Below, piece by piece: positions 12,466 through 24,340 of a DNA stretch of 64,000 nucleotides. The translations under genes and the position numbers were made by a program. Position 1 is the first letter of the stretch; the number at the start of each line of letters is the position of its first letter. The notes beneath the pieces are model-generated. The model did not search any database, was not told the origin of the DNA, and worked only from the letters and a program-made list of their open reading frames with translations. Source of the stretch: Mesomycoplasma dispar (lineage in GTDB: Bacteria; Bacillota_I; Bacilli_A; Mycoplasmatales; Metamycoplasmataceae); contig NZ_CP007229.1 of NCBI RefSeq assembly GCF_000941075.1, forward strand, positions 62,001 to 126,000. Reading direction: 5' to 3'.

Positions 12466-12540
12466 TTTTTTAGATAAAAATATAAAAAATTATAGAATAA
12501 CAGATATACTAGCTAAAATTAGGAACGTTTTTCATAAATT

Positions 12541-12567
12541 CTGGCACTTTTTACTTGTGAGTGCCAA
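12541..12567 (+). promoter_or_regulatory. CIRCE operator (HrcA site) upstream of dnaK
   Basis: An inverted repeat CTGGCACTT, 9 bases, GAGTGCCAA matches the CIRCE pattern TTAGCACTC-N9-GAGTGCTAA, with the core GCACT/AGTGC fully kept. It overlaps the region just upstream of the TATACT -10 box. In mycoplasmas HrcA binds such sites and represses chaperone genes until heat shock. hrcA itself is not in the window. Confidence 0.92.
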
Positions 12568-12575
12568 AAATGTGG

Positions 12576-12581
12576 TATACT
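12576..12581 (+). promoter_or_regulatory. -10 box of dnaK
   Basis: TATACT nine bases after the CIRCE arm, 60 bases before the dnaK ATG. The CIRCE repeat would cover the -35 region, which explains repression by steric block. Confidence 0.65.
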
Positions 12582-12623
12582 ATTGAACGTCTAGGAAAAT
12601 AAGACAAAAATTTAAAACTTTAA

Positions 12624-14444
<1,821 letters not shown>

Positions 14445-14465
14445 TTTTTAGTTAAAAAATAAAAA

Positions 14466-14500
14466 ACACACTCGCTATTTTAAGCAAGTGTGTCTTTTTT
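14466..14500 (+). terminator. rho-independent terminator of dnaK
   Basis: An 11-bp hairpin with one mismatch (ACACACTCGCT / AGCAAGTGTGT, 6-base loop) is followed by CTTTTTT, 22 bases after the dnaK stop codon. Confidence 0.88.
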
Positions 14501-14575
14501 ATATTTATGTATATTTTTTAGTTAAATTACTAAAAAATAAAAACACTGAAGCGGAATTTTCACTCTCAAATTCCT

Positions 14576-14620
14576 TAAATTTTCCCAAAAATAAATTTTT
14601 TAAAAAATTGGGAAAATTTA
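14576..14620. repeat. perfect 13-bp inverted repeat between dnaK and dnaJ
   Basis: TAAATTTTCCCAA at 14576-14588 and its exact reverse complement at 14608-14620 are separated by 19 AT-rich bases that can extend the stem. It begins 131 bases after the dnaK stop and ends 32 bases before the dnaJ ATG. It is not CIRCE. It may be a dnaJ operator or a leader hairpin. Confidence 0.6.
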
Positions 14621-14652
14621 GTTACTAAAAAAAGAAAAAAAGGTATAATTAT

Positions 14653-15774
14653 ATGGCAAAACAAGATTACTACAAAGTTTTGGGCATTGGGAAATCGGCA
14701 TCTTTAAGTGAAATTAAAAAAGCTTACCGTAATTTAGTTAATATTTACCATCCTGACAAAAACACCAAAAAATCACCTGAAGAACAAAAGCAGGCTGAAG
14801 CAAAATTTAAAGAAATTCAAGAGGCATACGAGATTTTATCAGATGATTCAAAACGGAATCAGTACGATAAATACGGTCATGCCGCTTTTGATCAACAAAT
14901 GGGCGGCGGCGGTGGTTTTTCAGGTTTCGATTTTTCGGATATTTTTTCTAGTTTTACATCAGGTTTTGGTTTTGGAAGTTCGCGTTCCGAAAGGTATAAT
15001 CGACCTTTAAAAGGTGAAAATTTTCAAGCAAAAATCTACATCACCTTTATCGAATCGATTTTAGGTAAAGAAATAAGCCAAAAATTAACCAAATATTCCC
15101 AGTGCGATCACTGTAAAGGTTCGGGCGCAAATTCAGAAGCTGATATTAAAACTTGTCACAATTGCCATGGTTATGGAATGCAAACTGAAACAATAAGCAT
15201 TCCTGGCCTTGGAAAAATCCAGAACAAATCTACTTGTTCAGTTTGTTCTGGGTCTGGAAAAACAGTTGCAAAAAGTTGCAAAAAGTGCCGTGGAAAAACG
15301 ATAATTGAAACAAAAGAAGAAGTTACCATTAAAATTCCCGCTGGAATTCACGATGGAATGTTCATTCGTTTAGCTGGATTTGGTGGCGCTGGGCACAAAG
15401 GCGGACCATCTGGAGATTTGCATCTAGAGGTTAATGTTCGGGAACACAAACATTTTACAAGATCAGGAAATGACATCCACATTAAAATGCCAGTTTCAAT
15501 TGTTGACATTATTAACGAAAATATTGTTGATGTTCCAAGTCCAACAGGAATGAAAAAACTGCAACTTTATAGTCATTATAAATCAGGGCAAATTGTAAAT
15601 GTTTCGCGAGCAGGTTCGCCAGACCCTAAAAATCCAAGAGTTGTTGGCGATCTTCGAGTTCAATTAATGTTTTATATTCCTGAACTAAATCAGAAACAAA
15701 AAACTGAATTAAATCAAGTATTTGAACAAATTACTGACAAAACAAAGGCGAAATGGCTAAAAGAGTTTCAATAA
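14653..15774 (+). CDS. dnaJ: chaperone DnaJ (Hsp40)
   Basis: 373 residues with all classic parts: J domain ([17 protein letters not shown] with the HPD triad), Gly/Phe-rich linker ([18 protein letters not shown]) and a zinc finger of four C-x-x-C-x-G-type repeats ([31 protein letters not shown]). The C-terminal peptide-binding domains follow. DnaJ stimulates DnaK ATPase and delivers clients. AAAAAAGG before TATAATTAT-ATG provides the ribosome site. Unlike dnaK it has no CIRCE; a 13-bp palindrome lies in its leader. Confidence 0.97.
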   Translation: MAKQDYYKVLGIGKSASLSEIKKAYRNLVNIYHPDKNTKKSPEEQKQAEAKFKEIQEAYEILSDDSKRNQYDKYGHAAFDQQMGGGGGFSGFDFSDIFSSFTSGFGFGSSRSERYNRPLKGENFQAKIYITFIESILGKEISQKLTKYSQCDHCKGSGANSEADIKTCHNCHGYGMQTETISIPGLGKIQNKSTCSVCSGSGKTVAKSCKKCRGKTIIETKEEVTIKIPAGIHDGMFIRLAGFGGAGHKGGPSGDLHLEVNVREHKHFTRSGNDIHIKMPVSIVDIINENIVDVPSPTGMKKLQLYSHYKSGQIVNVSRAGSPDPKNPRVVGDLRVQLMFYIPELNQKQKTELNQVFEQITDKTKAKWLKEFQ

Positions 15775-15829
15775 TTTTAAAAATACTTTATAATATTGTA
15801 TAAAAGTTTTTTTTGGATATAAAGTTTAA

Positions 15830-16513
15830 ATGCCTTTTAAAAAGATTAATATCGCAATCGATGGACCATCTGGAGTTGGTAAATCAAGCATTGCAAAGAA
15901 AATTGCCTTAAAATTCAATTATTTATTTATAAACACTGGTTCATTGTACCGTGCAATTGCCTTTTTTTGTCAAAAAAAGCAAATTAGTATACGAAACGAA
16001 AAGAAAATAATCGAAAATTTGCCGCGAAATTCTTTATCACTTGATTTAGACGGTAACGTTTGACTTGAAGGTCAAAATGTTTCTACTTTTTTACGAGATG
16101 ATTCAATCTCAAAAAATGCTGCTGTGATTGCACAATTTCCTTTAATTCGCCAAATTATCACTGAAATTTTGCAAAATTTTCAAAAAAATCATAAAGGAAT
16201 TGTGATGGAAGGCAGAGACACGACTTACAACGTTATGCCAAATGCCGATTTAAAAATTTTTTTATGAGCAGATGCGCAAACTAGAGCTGAAAGACGTTGT
16301 AAACAGAACGCTTTTTTGAATTTAGAAACCGATTTTCCAGAAATTTTAAAATCAATCGAGCACCGTGATTATTTAGATATGAACAGAAAAGTGAATCCAC
16401 TTAAAAAAACAATTGATTCGCTTTTTCTTGATACAACAAATTTTAACGAAGACCAAATTGTTGAACAGATTGTAAAACTGGTTTTTCGTAAAATTGAACA
16501 AAATCAGCCTTAA
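15830..16513 (+). CDS. cmk: cytidylate kinase
   Basis: 227 residues. The P-loop is [29 protein letters not shown] is the substrate-binding segment, VMEGRDTTY corresponds to the GRDIGT motif, and RAERR and [15 protein letters not shown] are the lid and adenine-site segments. It phosphorylates CMP/dCMP to the diphosphates for nucleic acid and lipid precursors. It begins a cluster cmk-der-hup-small membrane protein-lepA on the plus strand; der starts 22 bases after its stop. Confidence 0.95.
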
Positions 16514-16535
16514 TTTAGAAAATAAAATTTATATT

Positions 16536-17849
16536 ATGAAAAATTTAGTTGCACTTGTTGGAAAGTCAAACGTCGGAAAATCCACTCTTTTTAACCGAAT
16601 TATTGGTAAAAAAATTTCAATAACCGACTCAACTCCAGGAGTAACGCGTGACCGAATTTATCAACATACAAGTTGAAATCACCGTGATTTTGTCCTAATT
16701 GACACTGGTGGAATCCAAATTGAAACACAGAATTTTCAAGATTTAATTAGAATCCAAGTGCAAATCGCAATTGAGGAAGCTCAAATTTTAATTTGAGTTC
16801 TCGATGGTACAAAATCAATTGATTCAGAAGACCATTTTGTACTGAATTTATTGCGAAAATCGCAAAAAAAGTTGATTTTAGTAGCGAATAAATTAGAAAA
16901 TAGCAAAACTTTTGATATGAGTTTTTATGAGTTAGGTTTTGAAAAAATTTTCCCAATTTCAGCCTTACACGGGCACGGAATTGGCGATCTTTTAGATCAT
17001 CTTGTGAATAATTTAACTGAAACTGAAGTTAAAAAGGAAAATTTTTTCAAATTAGCAATAATAGGACGTCCAAATGCTGGAAAATCTAGTCTTCTAAATC
17101 GACTTTTAGGAGAAAATCGTTCAATTATTTCTGATATTCCTGGCACAACAAGAGATTCGATTTCTGGTTTTTGAAAAGTTAATTCGGAAATTTTTGAGAT
17201 AATTGACACTGCTGGAATTAGAAGAAAATCAAAATTAATCGAATCAATCGATTTTTACGCATTTTTACGCGCTTTTCGCTCACTTGATGAAGCAGATATC
17301 ACCTTAATTTTGATCGATGCAACGCAAGATTTTCATCATTTTGACCTTCGAATTGGTGGATATGCTTGAGAAAGAAATAAGCCAATAATTTTAGCGATAA
17401 ATAAGTGAGACTTAATTGAAAAAGCAACAAATACTCAAGTTGAGTATCTTAAAAAAATTAGACAAAAATTTAAATTTCTTGATTGAGCGCCCACTGTTTT
17501 CATTTCGGCAAAAACTGGGGAAAAAGTACACAAACTTTCCGAGGTTATTTTTCAAGTGAAAAATAACCTTAATAAAAAAATTTCCACAAGTGCACTGAAC
17601 CAATTTCTAATGGAAATTCAAATGATTCAACCGCATCCAAATGTGAACGGAAGAAAGGTTTATTTTAACTTTGCAAGTCAAATTAATGCAAAAATTCCCA
17701 GTTTTGTATTTTTTGTAAGCGACAAAAATTTGGTCCATTTTTCTTATCAGCGTTATATTGAGAACCAAATGCGCAAATATTTTGATTTTTTTGGATGTCC
17801 AATCAAAATTATTTACAAAAATATTAATAAAAATGGTAAAATAAAGTAA
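16536..17849 (+). CDS. der: ribosome assembly GTPase Der (EngA)
   Basis: 437 residues with two GTPase domains in tandem, the mark of Der: G1 sites GKSNVGKST and [10 protein letters not shown]3 sites DTGG and DTAG, G4 sites ANKLE (first, NKLE in place of NKxD) and NKWD (second), and a C-terminal KH-like domain. It is needed for 50S subunit assembly. The ATG at 16536 is chosen over the one at 16494 because the family starts directly at the P-loop strand (KNLVALVGK) and the earlier one would overlap cmk. Many Trp codons are TGA. Confidence 0.95.
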
Positions 17850-17885
17850 AATTTAAGAAAATTAGATATGAACGGAGAAATAAAA

Positions 17886-18158
17886 ATGAACAAAAAAGAA
17901 CTAATCGAACAAATTGCTAACGAAACAAATTTACCACACAAAAATGTTGAATTAGTTTTAAATCAATTTTTTGGGATAACAGCTGAAGTTGTGAAAAAGC
18001 AAGGAAAGTTAGTTATTAATTCTTTTGGGACATTCCAGGGAGTTTTCAAACCTGCCTCATCTGCATTTAACCCACTTACAAAAACACAGATTACTGTCAA
18101 TGCAAAAACAACAATGAAATTTAAACCTTCAAAAGTTCTAAAAGATTTTATTGCCTAA
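17886..18158 (+). CDS. hup: HU-family DNA-binding protein
   Basis: 90 residues, the standard HU length: MNKKELIEQIANETNL, a helix pair, then NSFGTFQGVFKPAS and the beta-arm region TKTQITVNAKTTMKFKPSKVLKD. The ATG at 17886 has GGAGAAA eight bases upstream; the in-frame ATG at 17868 precedes that ribosome site and is less likely. It bends and compacts DNA as a dimer. The F-x-x-R-P arm tip of classic HU is altered (KPASSAFNP), so the arm is divergent. Confidence 0.9.
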   Translation: MNKKELIEQIANETNLPHKNVELVLNQFFGITAEVVKKQGKLVINSFGTFQGVFKPASSAFNPLTKTQITVNAKTTMKFKPSKVLKDFIA

Positions 18159-18169
18159 AAAGGTTTTAA

Positions 18170-18400
18170 ATGTTCAAAAAAAAACAAAAAAAACCTAAAT
18201 TTAAGTATAAAACTGCAAATCAAGTCGTTTATGGCAATGTTGTTTTGCAAAAACTCAAAGAAATCAAATATGGTAAAAGAGTCGCGCTAATTATTCTTTT
18301 GCTCGTAGTTGTTGTTGGTCTTATTTTAACTCTTGTTTTTCTTATTTTTTATTTTGCCGGTAGTGGAAACAATTTACAAGAAATAGTTAGTCGAAGTTAA
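18170..18400 (+). CDS. small single-pass membrane protein, function unknown
   Basis: 76 residues: a very basic N-terminus (about 15 Lys/Arg in the first 45), one long hydrophobic segment (about 43-66) and a short polar tail. Its stop codon is directly followed by the lepA ATG (TAA-ATG), so translation is probably coupled. Size and topology recall SecE, but the conserved SecE stretch before the membrane helix is not visible. I do not assign a function. Confidence 0.7.
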   Translation: MFKKKQKKPKFKYKTANQVVYGNVVLQKLKEIKYGKRVALIILLLVVVVGLILTLVFLIFYFAGSGNNLQEIVSRS

Positions 18401-20197
18401 ATGGATAACAAAAAAATTCGTAATTTTGCCATTATCGCTCACATCGATCACGGTAAATCTACTTTAGCTGATAGAATTCTCGAATTTACAAACACAGTTT
18501 CAAAAAGAGATCTAAAAGAACAACATCTTGATTCGATGGATCTCGAAAAAGAACGCGGAATCACGATCAAACTTAATGCTGTGCAAATTCGCTACGATTC
18601 TTACATTTTTCACTTAATTGACACCCCCGGACACGTGGACTTCACATACGAGGTTTCGCGATCATTAGCCGCAACAGAAGGCGCGCTACTTTTAGTAGAT
18701 GCAAGTCAAGGAATTCAAGCACAAACTTTAGCGAACGTTTATTTAGCGCTTGAAAACAATCTTGAAATTATCCCAATTATCAATAAAATTGATTTGCCTT
18801 CGGCAAACGTCGAAAAAGTTAAAGAGGAAATTGAAAACACAATTGGAATTTCAGCGCAAAATGCCATTTTAATTTCAGCAAAAAATGGAATCGGAATCCA
18901 AGATGTTTTAGATGCAATTGTCAAATTTATCCCGCCGCCGGAATATTCGGATGAAAAAGATCCTTTAAAAGCTTTGGTTTTTGACTCTTATTTCGATATT
19001 TATCGTGGGGTAATAATTTTTGTCCGTGTGGTTACAGGAAAAATTTGTGTTGGAAACACTTTCAAATTTATGGCAAATAATTTGAAATTTTCTGTAATCG
19101 AACTAGGAATTTCCAACCCAAATCAAGTCAAAAAAGATTGTCTCGTCGCTGGTGAAGTCGGTTGAGTTGCGGCTTCAATTCGCAACGCAAAAGATGTTGA
19201 AGTTGGTGATACAATAACTTTAGTTGAAAATCCTGCCGAAATTCCGCTTCCAGGTTATAAAAAAATGGTGCCAGTGATGTATACAGGATTTTATCCAGTC
19301 GACTCGCAGCAATATAACCTTTTAAAAGATTCGCTAGAGAAAATTTCCCTTTCTGATTCGTCAATAATTTACGAGCCCGAGTCATCAAAAGCGCTTGGTT
19401 TTGGGTTCCGAATCGGTTTTTTGGGACTTTTACATATGGAAATTTTGCAAGAAAGACTTGAAAGAGAGTTCAATCTTGCAATAATTGCAACTGCGCCATC
19501 TGTAGAATTCGAAATTACAAGAACAAACGGTGAAATTCAAAGAATTTCCAATCCAAGTTTGTTTCCCGAGCCTAATTTTATTAGTGAAATTAAAGAACCT
19601 TTTATTTTAGCGAAAATTTTTCTACCTGATGAATTTTTAGGATCGATAATGGGACTTTGTCAAGATCGACGTGGAATTTATGTCGATCTTGAATATATTG
19701 ACGATTTTCGTCGCCGTTTGATTTACAAATTACCGTTAGTTGAAGTGATTTTTGACTTTTTTGATAAATTAAAGTCGCTTTCTAAAGGTTATGCTTCTTT
19801 TGAATACGAGATAATTGACTATCAAGTTTCTAAACTTGTAAAAATGGACATTTTGTTAAACGGACAAAAAATTGATGCTCTTTCAATGATAGTTCACAAA
19901 GATTTTGCTTATCCAAAAGCGCGTGATTTAACGCAAAAATTGAAAGAAATTATTCCTCGCCATTCATTTGAAGTGCCAGTTCAGGCCGTTATTGGTTCGA
20001 AAGTTATCGCTCGCGAAACAATTAAAGCTTATCGAAAAGATGTTACGGCAAAATTATATGGCGGCGATGTCACAAGGCGGAAAAAATTGTTAGAAAAACA
20101 AAAAGCTGGGAAAAAACGGATGAAATCTTTCGGGGTCGTCGATGTTCCTCAAGAAGCATTTTTAGCCATTTTGAAAACAAATATCAACGAAAAATAG
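18401..20197 (+). CDS. lepA: elongation factor 4 (LepA) GTPase
   Basis: 598 residues, the normal length. GTPase motifs are [13 protein letters not shown] (G1), ERGITI (G2), DTPGHVDF (G3) and NKIDLP (G4). The LepA-specific C-terminal domain ends [21 protein letters not shown] with a cluster of basic residues ([17 protein letters not shown]). LepA is a ribosome-bound GTPase acting in translation under stress and in initiation. The start abuts the stop of the small membrane gene. A -10-like TATAAT and a hairpin lie directly after the stop. Confidence 0.97.
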
Positions 20198-20199
20198 TG

Positions 20200-20240
20200 T
20201 ATAATTTCTAACTAGTAGAAAAACAGTTAGAAATTATTTT
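20200..20240 (+). terminator. hairpin after lepA, overlapping a -10 box
   Basis: An 11-bp perfect stem (AATTTCTAACT 20203-20213 / AGTTAGAAATT 20225-20235) is followed by ATTTTATTATTTTATTTTT, a weak terminator tail. TATAAT at 20200-20205 sits at the foot of the stem and could drive the next gene, in which case the right arm would be in its leader. Confidence 0.6.
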
Positions 20241-20260
20241 ATTATTTTATTTTTGAAACT

Positions 20261-21238
20261 ATGAAAAACAGACAAAATTTTGAAAACTCACGTTATCAAC
20301 GACCACAAAATCGACCTAATTTTCCGAACTATTCTGAAAGAAATCAAAATTTTTCACGTCGTCGCCGTAATTTTCAAGAACAAAGTTATGAACCCGAAAA
20401 TTATGCCGATGAAAACGATGAATATTATGAAGAAAAACCTTATTACCACCCAAAATACAAAAATTCACGTCAGTTTTATCAAGATCAATTAATTGAGCAA
20501 AACTACCAAGATTCAATGGAACAAAAGTGGATTCAGGAAGAAGCAAATGCTTTTATTTCGAAAGAAGTCCGTAAAATTTTTGGTTTAGAGTTAATTTTTT
20601 TACCTTTAAAAGCGTTTTTTTGACTTTCAGCTCTAATTGCAGTTGCAATTGTTTCTGTGCTTTGAAGTCAAGAACTAATTCCAAGTTGGACTTATCACAA
20701 AAAATATTTGCCTTTATTAATAATTCCAGCAATCGTTGGGGCAATTTTGCTCTTTTTATTCATAAAAACACTTTTAGACTATAAGGCAATAAAAAAATCA
20801 GTTGATTATTTCCGTTCACAACTTCGAAATAATGCAAATCGTCTAGAAATGCCGCCAATGATTCCGTGACTTGTTAAAAAAGTGAACCAAAAAGAGGTGA
20901 ATGCAATTTGACTCAGCATATTTACTTTATTTTCCACAATAATGATGGGACTTAGTTATTGGATGTTATTAAAATATTTTCCTGAAAAAAACATCCAAAA
21001 TTCTGCTGAATACATTAGTGCAATGTCAATAAACGGCGCTTTATTTATAATAATGTTAATTTATGACTTAAGTCTTCGCCGTCGTTTGTCAAATATTGAA
21101 GCAATTTTTGGTCATATTTATCATCGAAATGTTGACGTAGCTAAAATTCGTTTTCGCCGTCATTTGCTTTGAGCGTTTTTTACAGTAATTATTTTCCTAA
21201 TTTTACGCAAAATTGGCAAAAGAAAAGGTTTAATTTAG
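20261..21238 (+). CDS. multi-pass membrane protein with disordered N-terminus
   Basis: 325 residues. The first 90 are disordered and rich in Asn, Arg, Tyr, Gln and Glu (for example YEPENYADENDEYYEEKPYY). After residue 115 come about five hydrophobic segments, near 120-140, 150-170, 212-235, 250-270 and 300-315, with TGA Trp codons. The layout resembles the MSC_0882 family of mycoplasma membrane proteins of unknown function, but I only have an impression of layout to support that. It stands alone between lepA and the adhesin cluster. Confidence 0.65.
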
Positions 21239-21307
21239 GTTAATTTCTTTATTTTTACCTACTAATAAAAATAAATTTTTTAGTTTAGGATATATTAACT
21301 TATATGC

Positions 21308-21335
21308 TATAATTAAATTATCTAGTCTATATAAT
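21308..21335 (+). promoter_or_regulatory. tandem -10 boxes of the first adhesin operon
   Basis: Two TATAAT hexamers (21308-21313 and 21330-21335) lie 60-87 bases before the ATG of the first P97-like gene. No convincing -35 boxes are seen. Confidence 0.4.
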
Positions 21336-21394
21336 ACATTCTAATTTTAGATTAGATTTTTTATTATTTTGAAAGGCTGTTTTGAGTTACTAGT

Positions 21395-24318
21395 ATGAAG
21401 CAAAATTATTTAAATAACAACACAACAAAAAAAAAAAAAAAGTTAACCTATCGAGAAAGAACATCTTCGCTTTAGGTTTTGCTTTTTTTGCTGCAACAGC
21501 AATAATTGCAATTCCACTTGTAACTGTTGCGAATTTAAAAACCGCAAATCCATTGCTTCAAGTTCAAAATCAGGCAAAATTGATCTCTAATATTAATCTC
21601 AAAGATCAATATCAAACAGCAAATTCAAGTTATTTTGATGTAAAAAAACAACTTTTTAACGAAGATAATACTAAAAAAACTGGCGTTGATTTTAGCCAGT
21701 TTTTTGATTTTTACCAAAAAAGTAACGCTAATTTGCCGATTAATTTTGCAACCGATTATGACTGAAAGCGATTTAAACTTGATATTCTTGACTTAAAACC
21801 CTTAGATCAAGAACAATCTTTTGAAATTTACTACCGACTTTTGCAAGATTTACCAAATAATAAAGTTGCAACTTCAGATCTTTATAAGCAAAAAGTTGCT
21901 TATAGTTTTGTTCCTGATTATTCACTTTCCAATTTTGCAACTTTTTCTGAAGAAAAATTAAAGAAATTAAGACCTTATTCAAATCAGGAATTTCGCTTTT
22001 CAACTAAAAAAGAATTAACAAAACTAATTCCAATTGAGGATTTTGAAAACGCAGTTAATTCAGCCAAAAACGCTTCTGAGGCAAGAAAAGTTATTAATAA
22101 ATACTTTAATTTAGAAGAAATTATTGGCGAAATTCTTAATAACGACAGCTTTTCATTTGTTGGTGATAATGGTCTTAAAAATTCTCGTTATCAAATCGAA
22201 CTAACAAAAGACCAAATTTTGGGTCAGGACTACCTTGCAAAAACAGGACAACGCGGTGTCTATAAATTGACATTTTATGCATCTTTTACACCTAGTTTTG
22301 CAAAAGAAATTGGTGCTGATCTTACAAAAAATGCAAAATATCACTTTGGAATCGCGCTAGATTTAAACAATATTTTCCTTGATAAATCAATCACGGAAAA
22401 TATTAAAATATCTCAATTTTCCGAAAATGACTATTTTTCAACTACAAATCAAAGTCAAAATTCAAGTAATTCAGTAAATGGTTGACATTTTTTAAATTAC
22501 TATAACAACCAAATTTTTGCAACGGAAAAAGAAAGAGAAGAATTTTTAGGTTCACTAATTTCAAAAATTGTTAAAACACCAATTTTGTCAAAAGTGGAAT
22601 TTGGAGAACAATTAGCTGGTCTTGATTATTCGCAAATTTCCAAATATTTAAAATTAGACGTGAAATTAGATCCTGATTTAACAAAATTAGCGATTGATAA
22701 AAACAAAATTGTTGCTAAAATTGCTGGAAAAATCCAAGTAAAAAATCAAAAAGACGAAGTTATTGCTGAAAAAGATTTTTCACAAAATGTTGAAAATCTT
22801 GAATTATTAGCAAAAAACGATGATAAATTTGCTGATGAAATCAAAAAAACCAAGTTTGAATTTGAACCAAAAGCAGAAAAGTGAATCACAGAACATCAAG
22901 GAATTCCAAGAGCAGAAATTTTAAGTTTAGTTCAGTCAAATAAATTTGATAAATTGAAAAAAGTGCTTGAAAACACACGTTATTATGGTTATCGATTTAA
23001 CGAAGACCGTCTAAAGTTAATGGTTGATAATTACAAATTGCCAACTGCTGAAGAATTTGCTAAATCCACAATAATTCCTGAAAAAAAACCAGAAGGAATT
23101 GTAAGTATTTGAAATAGTTCGCTAAAAAACACACAAGAAATTAACCGTTTTTTTGCTACTTTAGCAAAAAAAGATGTTGAATTTGTTGCTAAATTTTGAT
23201 TCGATCTTCTTAGTCAGTTCAATTTAATTGACAAGGAAAAAACTCCTTGACCTGAAGAGTATACAACAAAAGATTTATTTCAAAAATTAGGTAAAATCAA
23301 CCTTGTTGATTCAGTAAAACCTGAAACTAACGGGCAAACTGCAAATCAAAACGAACCAAATTTCTGACTTTTTTCAATCAATAATGATTATTTAATTTCC
23401 AATGACTATTTGAAAAACAGTTTCTATCTCCATTCAAATTTTAAAAACACTTTGTCATTAATGAAAACTAACACCGAATTAAGTGCAAATTTTTTTGTTG
23501 ACCAAATTCGCCAACTTTCTAAAACTATTCAACCAAAAGATTTTTCAGATAATTCAAAAGCTAAAAATAACAAAATTAAAGACTTAACATCTTTTTTAGT
23601 CGCATTTTATTCATTAGTTTATTCAAAAGATCAAGGACTTTTCACCGAATCTCTTGGTGAAAATTTTGGTTATAAAATTCAATTTGAACTAGATGAAACA
23701 CCAGTTTTAGCAAATGTTGATGGGCTTGGAACACAAAAAAATCAATTAAAATTAAAATATTGATACAATATTGGGCCAATTGATAAAAATGGTGATTTAA
23801 TTTCTGTTGTTCATGAAACTAAAAAAGAAACCCTCACTCTTCCAGTTAATGAAACAAATAAATTATTAACTGAAAGTGTTGAAAAATTAGATGAAATTGC
23901 TAAATCTTTTCCAACTTCAGACCAGTTTGTGTTTTTAACTAGAGAAGATTATACAAATATTTTAAAACAAATACAAGTTGCGGTTAACAAACATCCAGAA
24001 GGAACAAACGTTAACATTGACAACGAAATTAAAAAATTACCATTTAGTCTCTTTTTCAAATATAATTACGAAAATTATGGACTTTATGCAGTAAAAGAGA
24101 AAAAAATTACTGAAGAAACTGTGACTAAACCGCAGTCAACTCAACCTGAAGAAATCCCAGGAATTATCGAAAATTGACCTGCAGAACTTGGAAATCAAGA
24201 TAGATACAGATTATCTTTGTATGTTTATAATAAACAAAATCCAAACGTTAGATCAACAGCACCAATTAGAGTTGTTATAATTGAAAGTCCACAGTCATTG
24301 CTTAACACAACAGTTTAG
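21395..24318 (+). CDS. P97/LppS-like adhesin, copy 1, phase-OFF by poly(A) frameshift
   Basis: About 970 residues when in frame. The ATG at 21395 is followed after ten codons by a 15-A run (21427-21441). With 15 As the frame meets TAG at 21473-21475 after 26 residues; 13 or 16 As would join it to the open frame that runs from 21442 to TAG at 24316-24318. No ATG start exists in the downstream frame near its beginning. The corrected protein begins MKQNY, then a Lys run, RKNIFALGF and a membrane helix, closely matching copy 2 at 27262. The motif FKLDILDLKPLDQEQSFEIY parallels P97 of M. hyopneumoniae, a cilium adhesin; the cilium-binding R1 repeats are absent. Its partner gene starts 22 bases downstream. 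Confidence 0.8.
21427..21441 (+). repeat. poly(A)15 phase-variation tract
   Basis: Fifteen As inside codons 11-16 of the first P97-like gene. Length modulo 3 decides whether the adhesin is made: 15 is OFF, 13 or 16 is ON. Slipped-strand changes at homopolymers are an established switch in mycoplasma surface genes. Confidence 0.85.
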
Positions 24319-24340
24319 TTTAAAAGAGAGCGCGCAAATA

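Noticed and set aside
14643-14648. TATAAT just before dnaJ as its promoter
   Set aside because: It ends four bases before the ATG, so a transcript would start inside the gene; AAAAAAGG before it is the ribosome site.
18170-18400. Small membrane protein as SecE
   Set aside because: Length and topology fit, but the conserved SecE segment before the membrane helix is missing and the locus is not a typical secE-nusG place.
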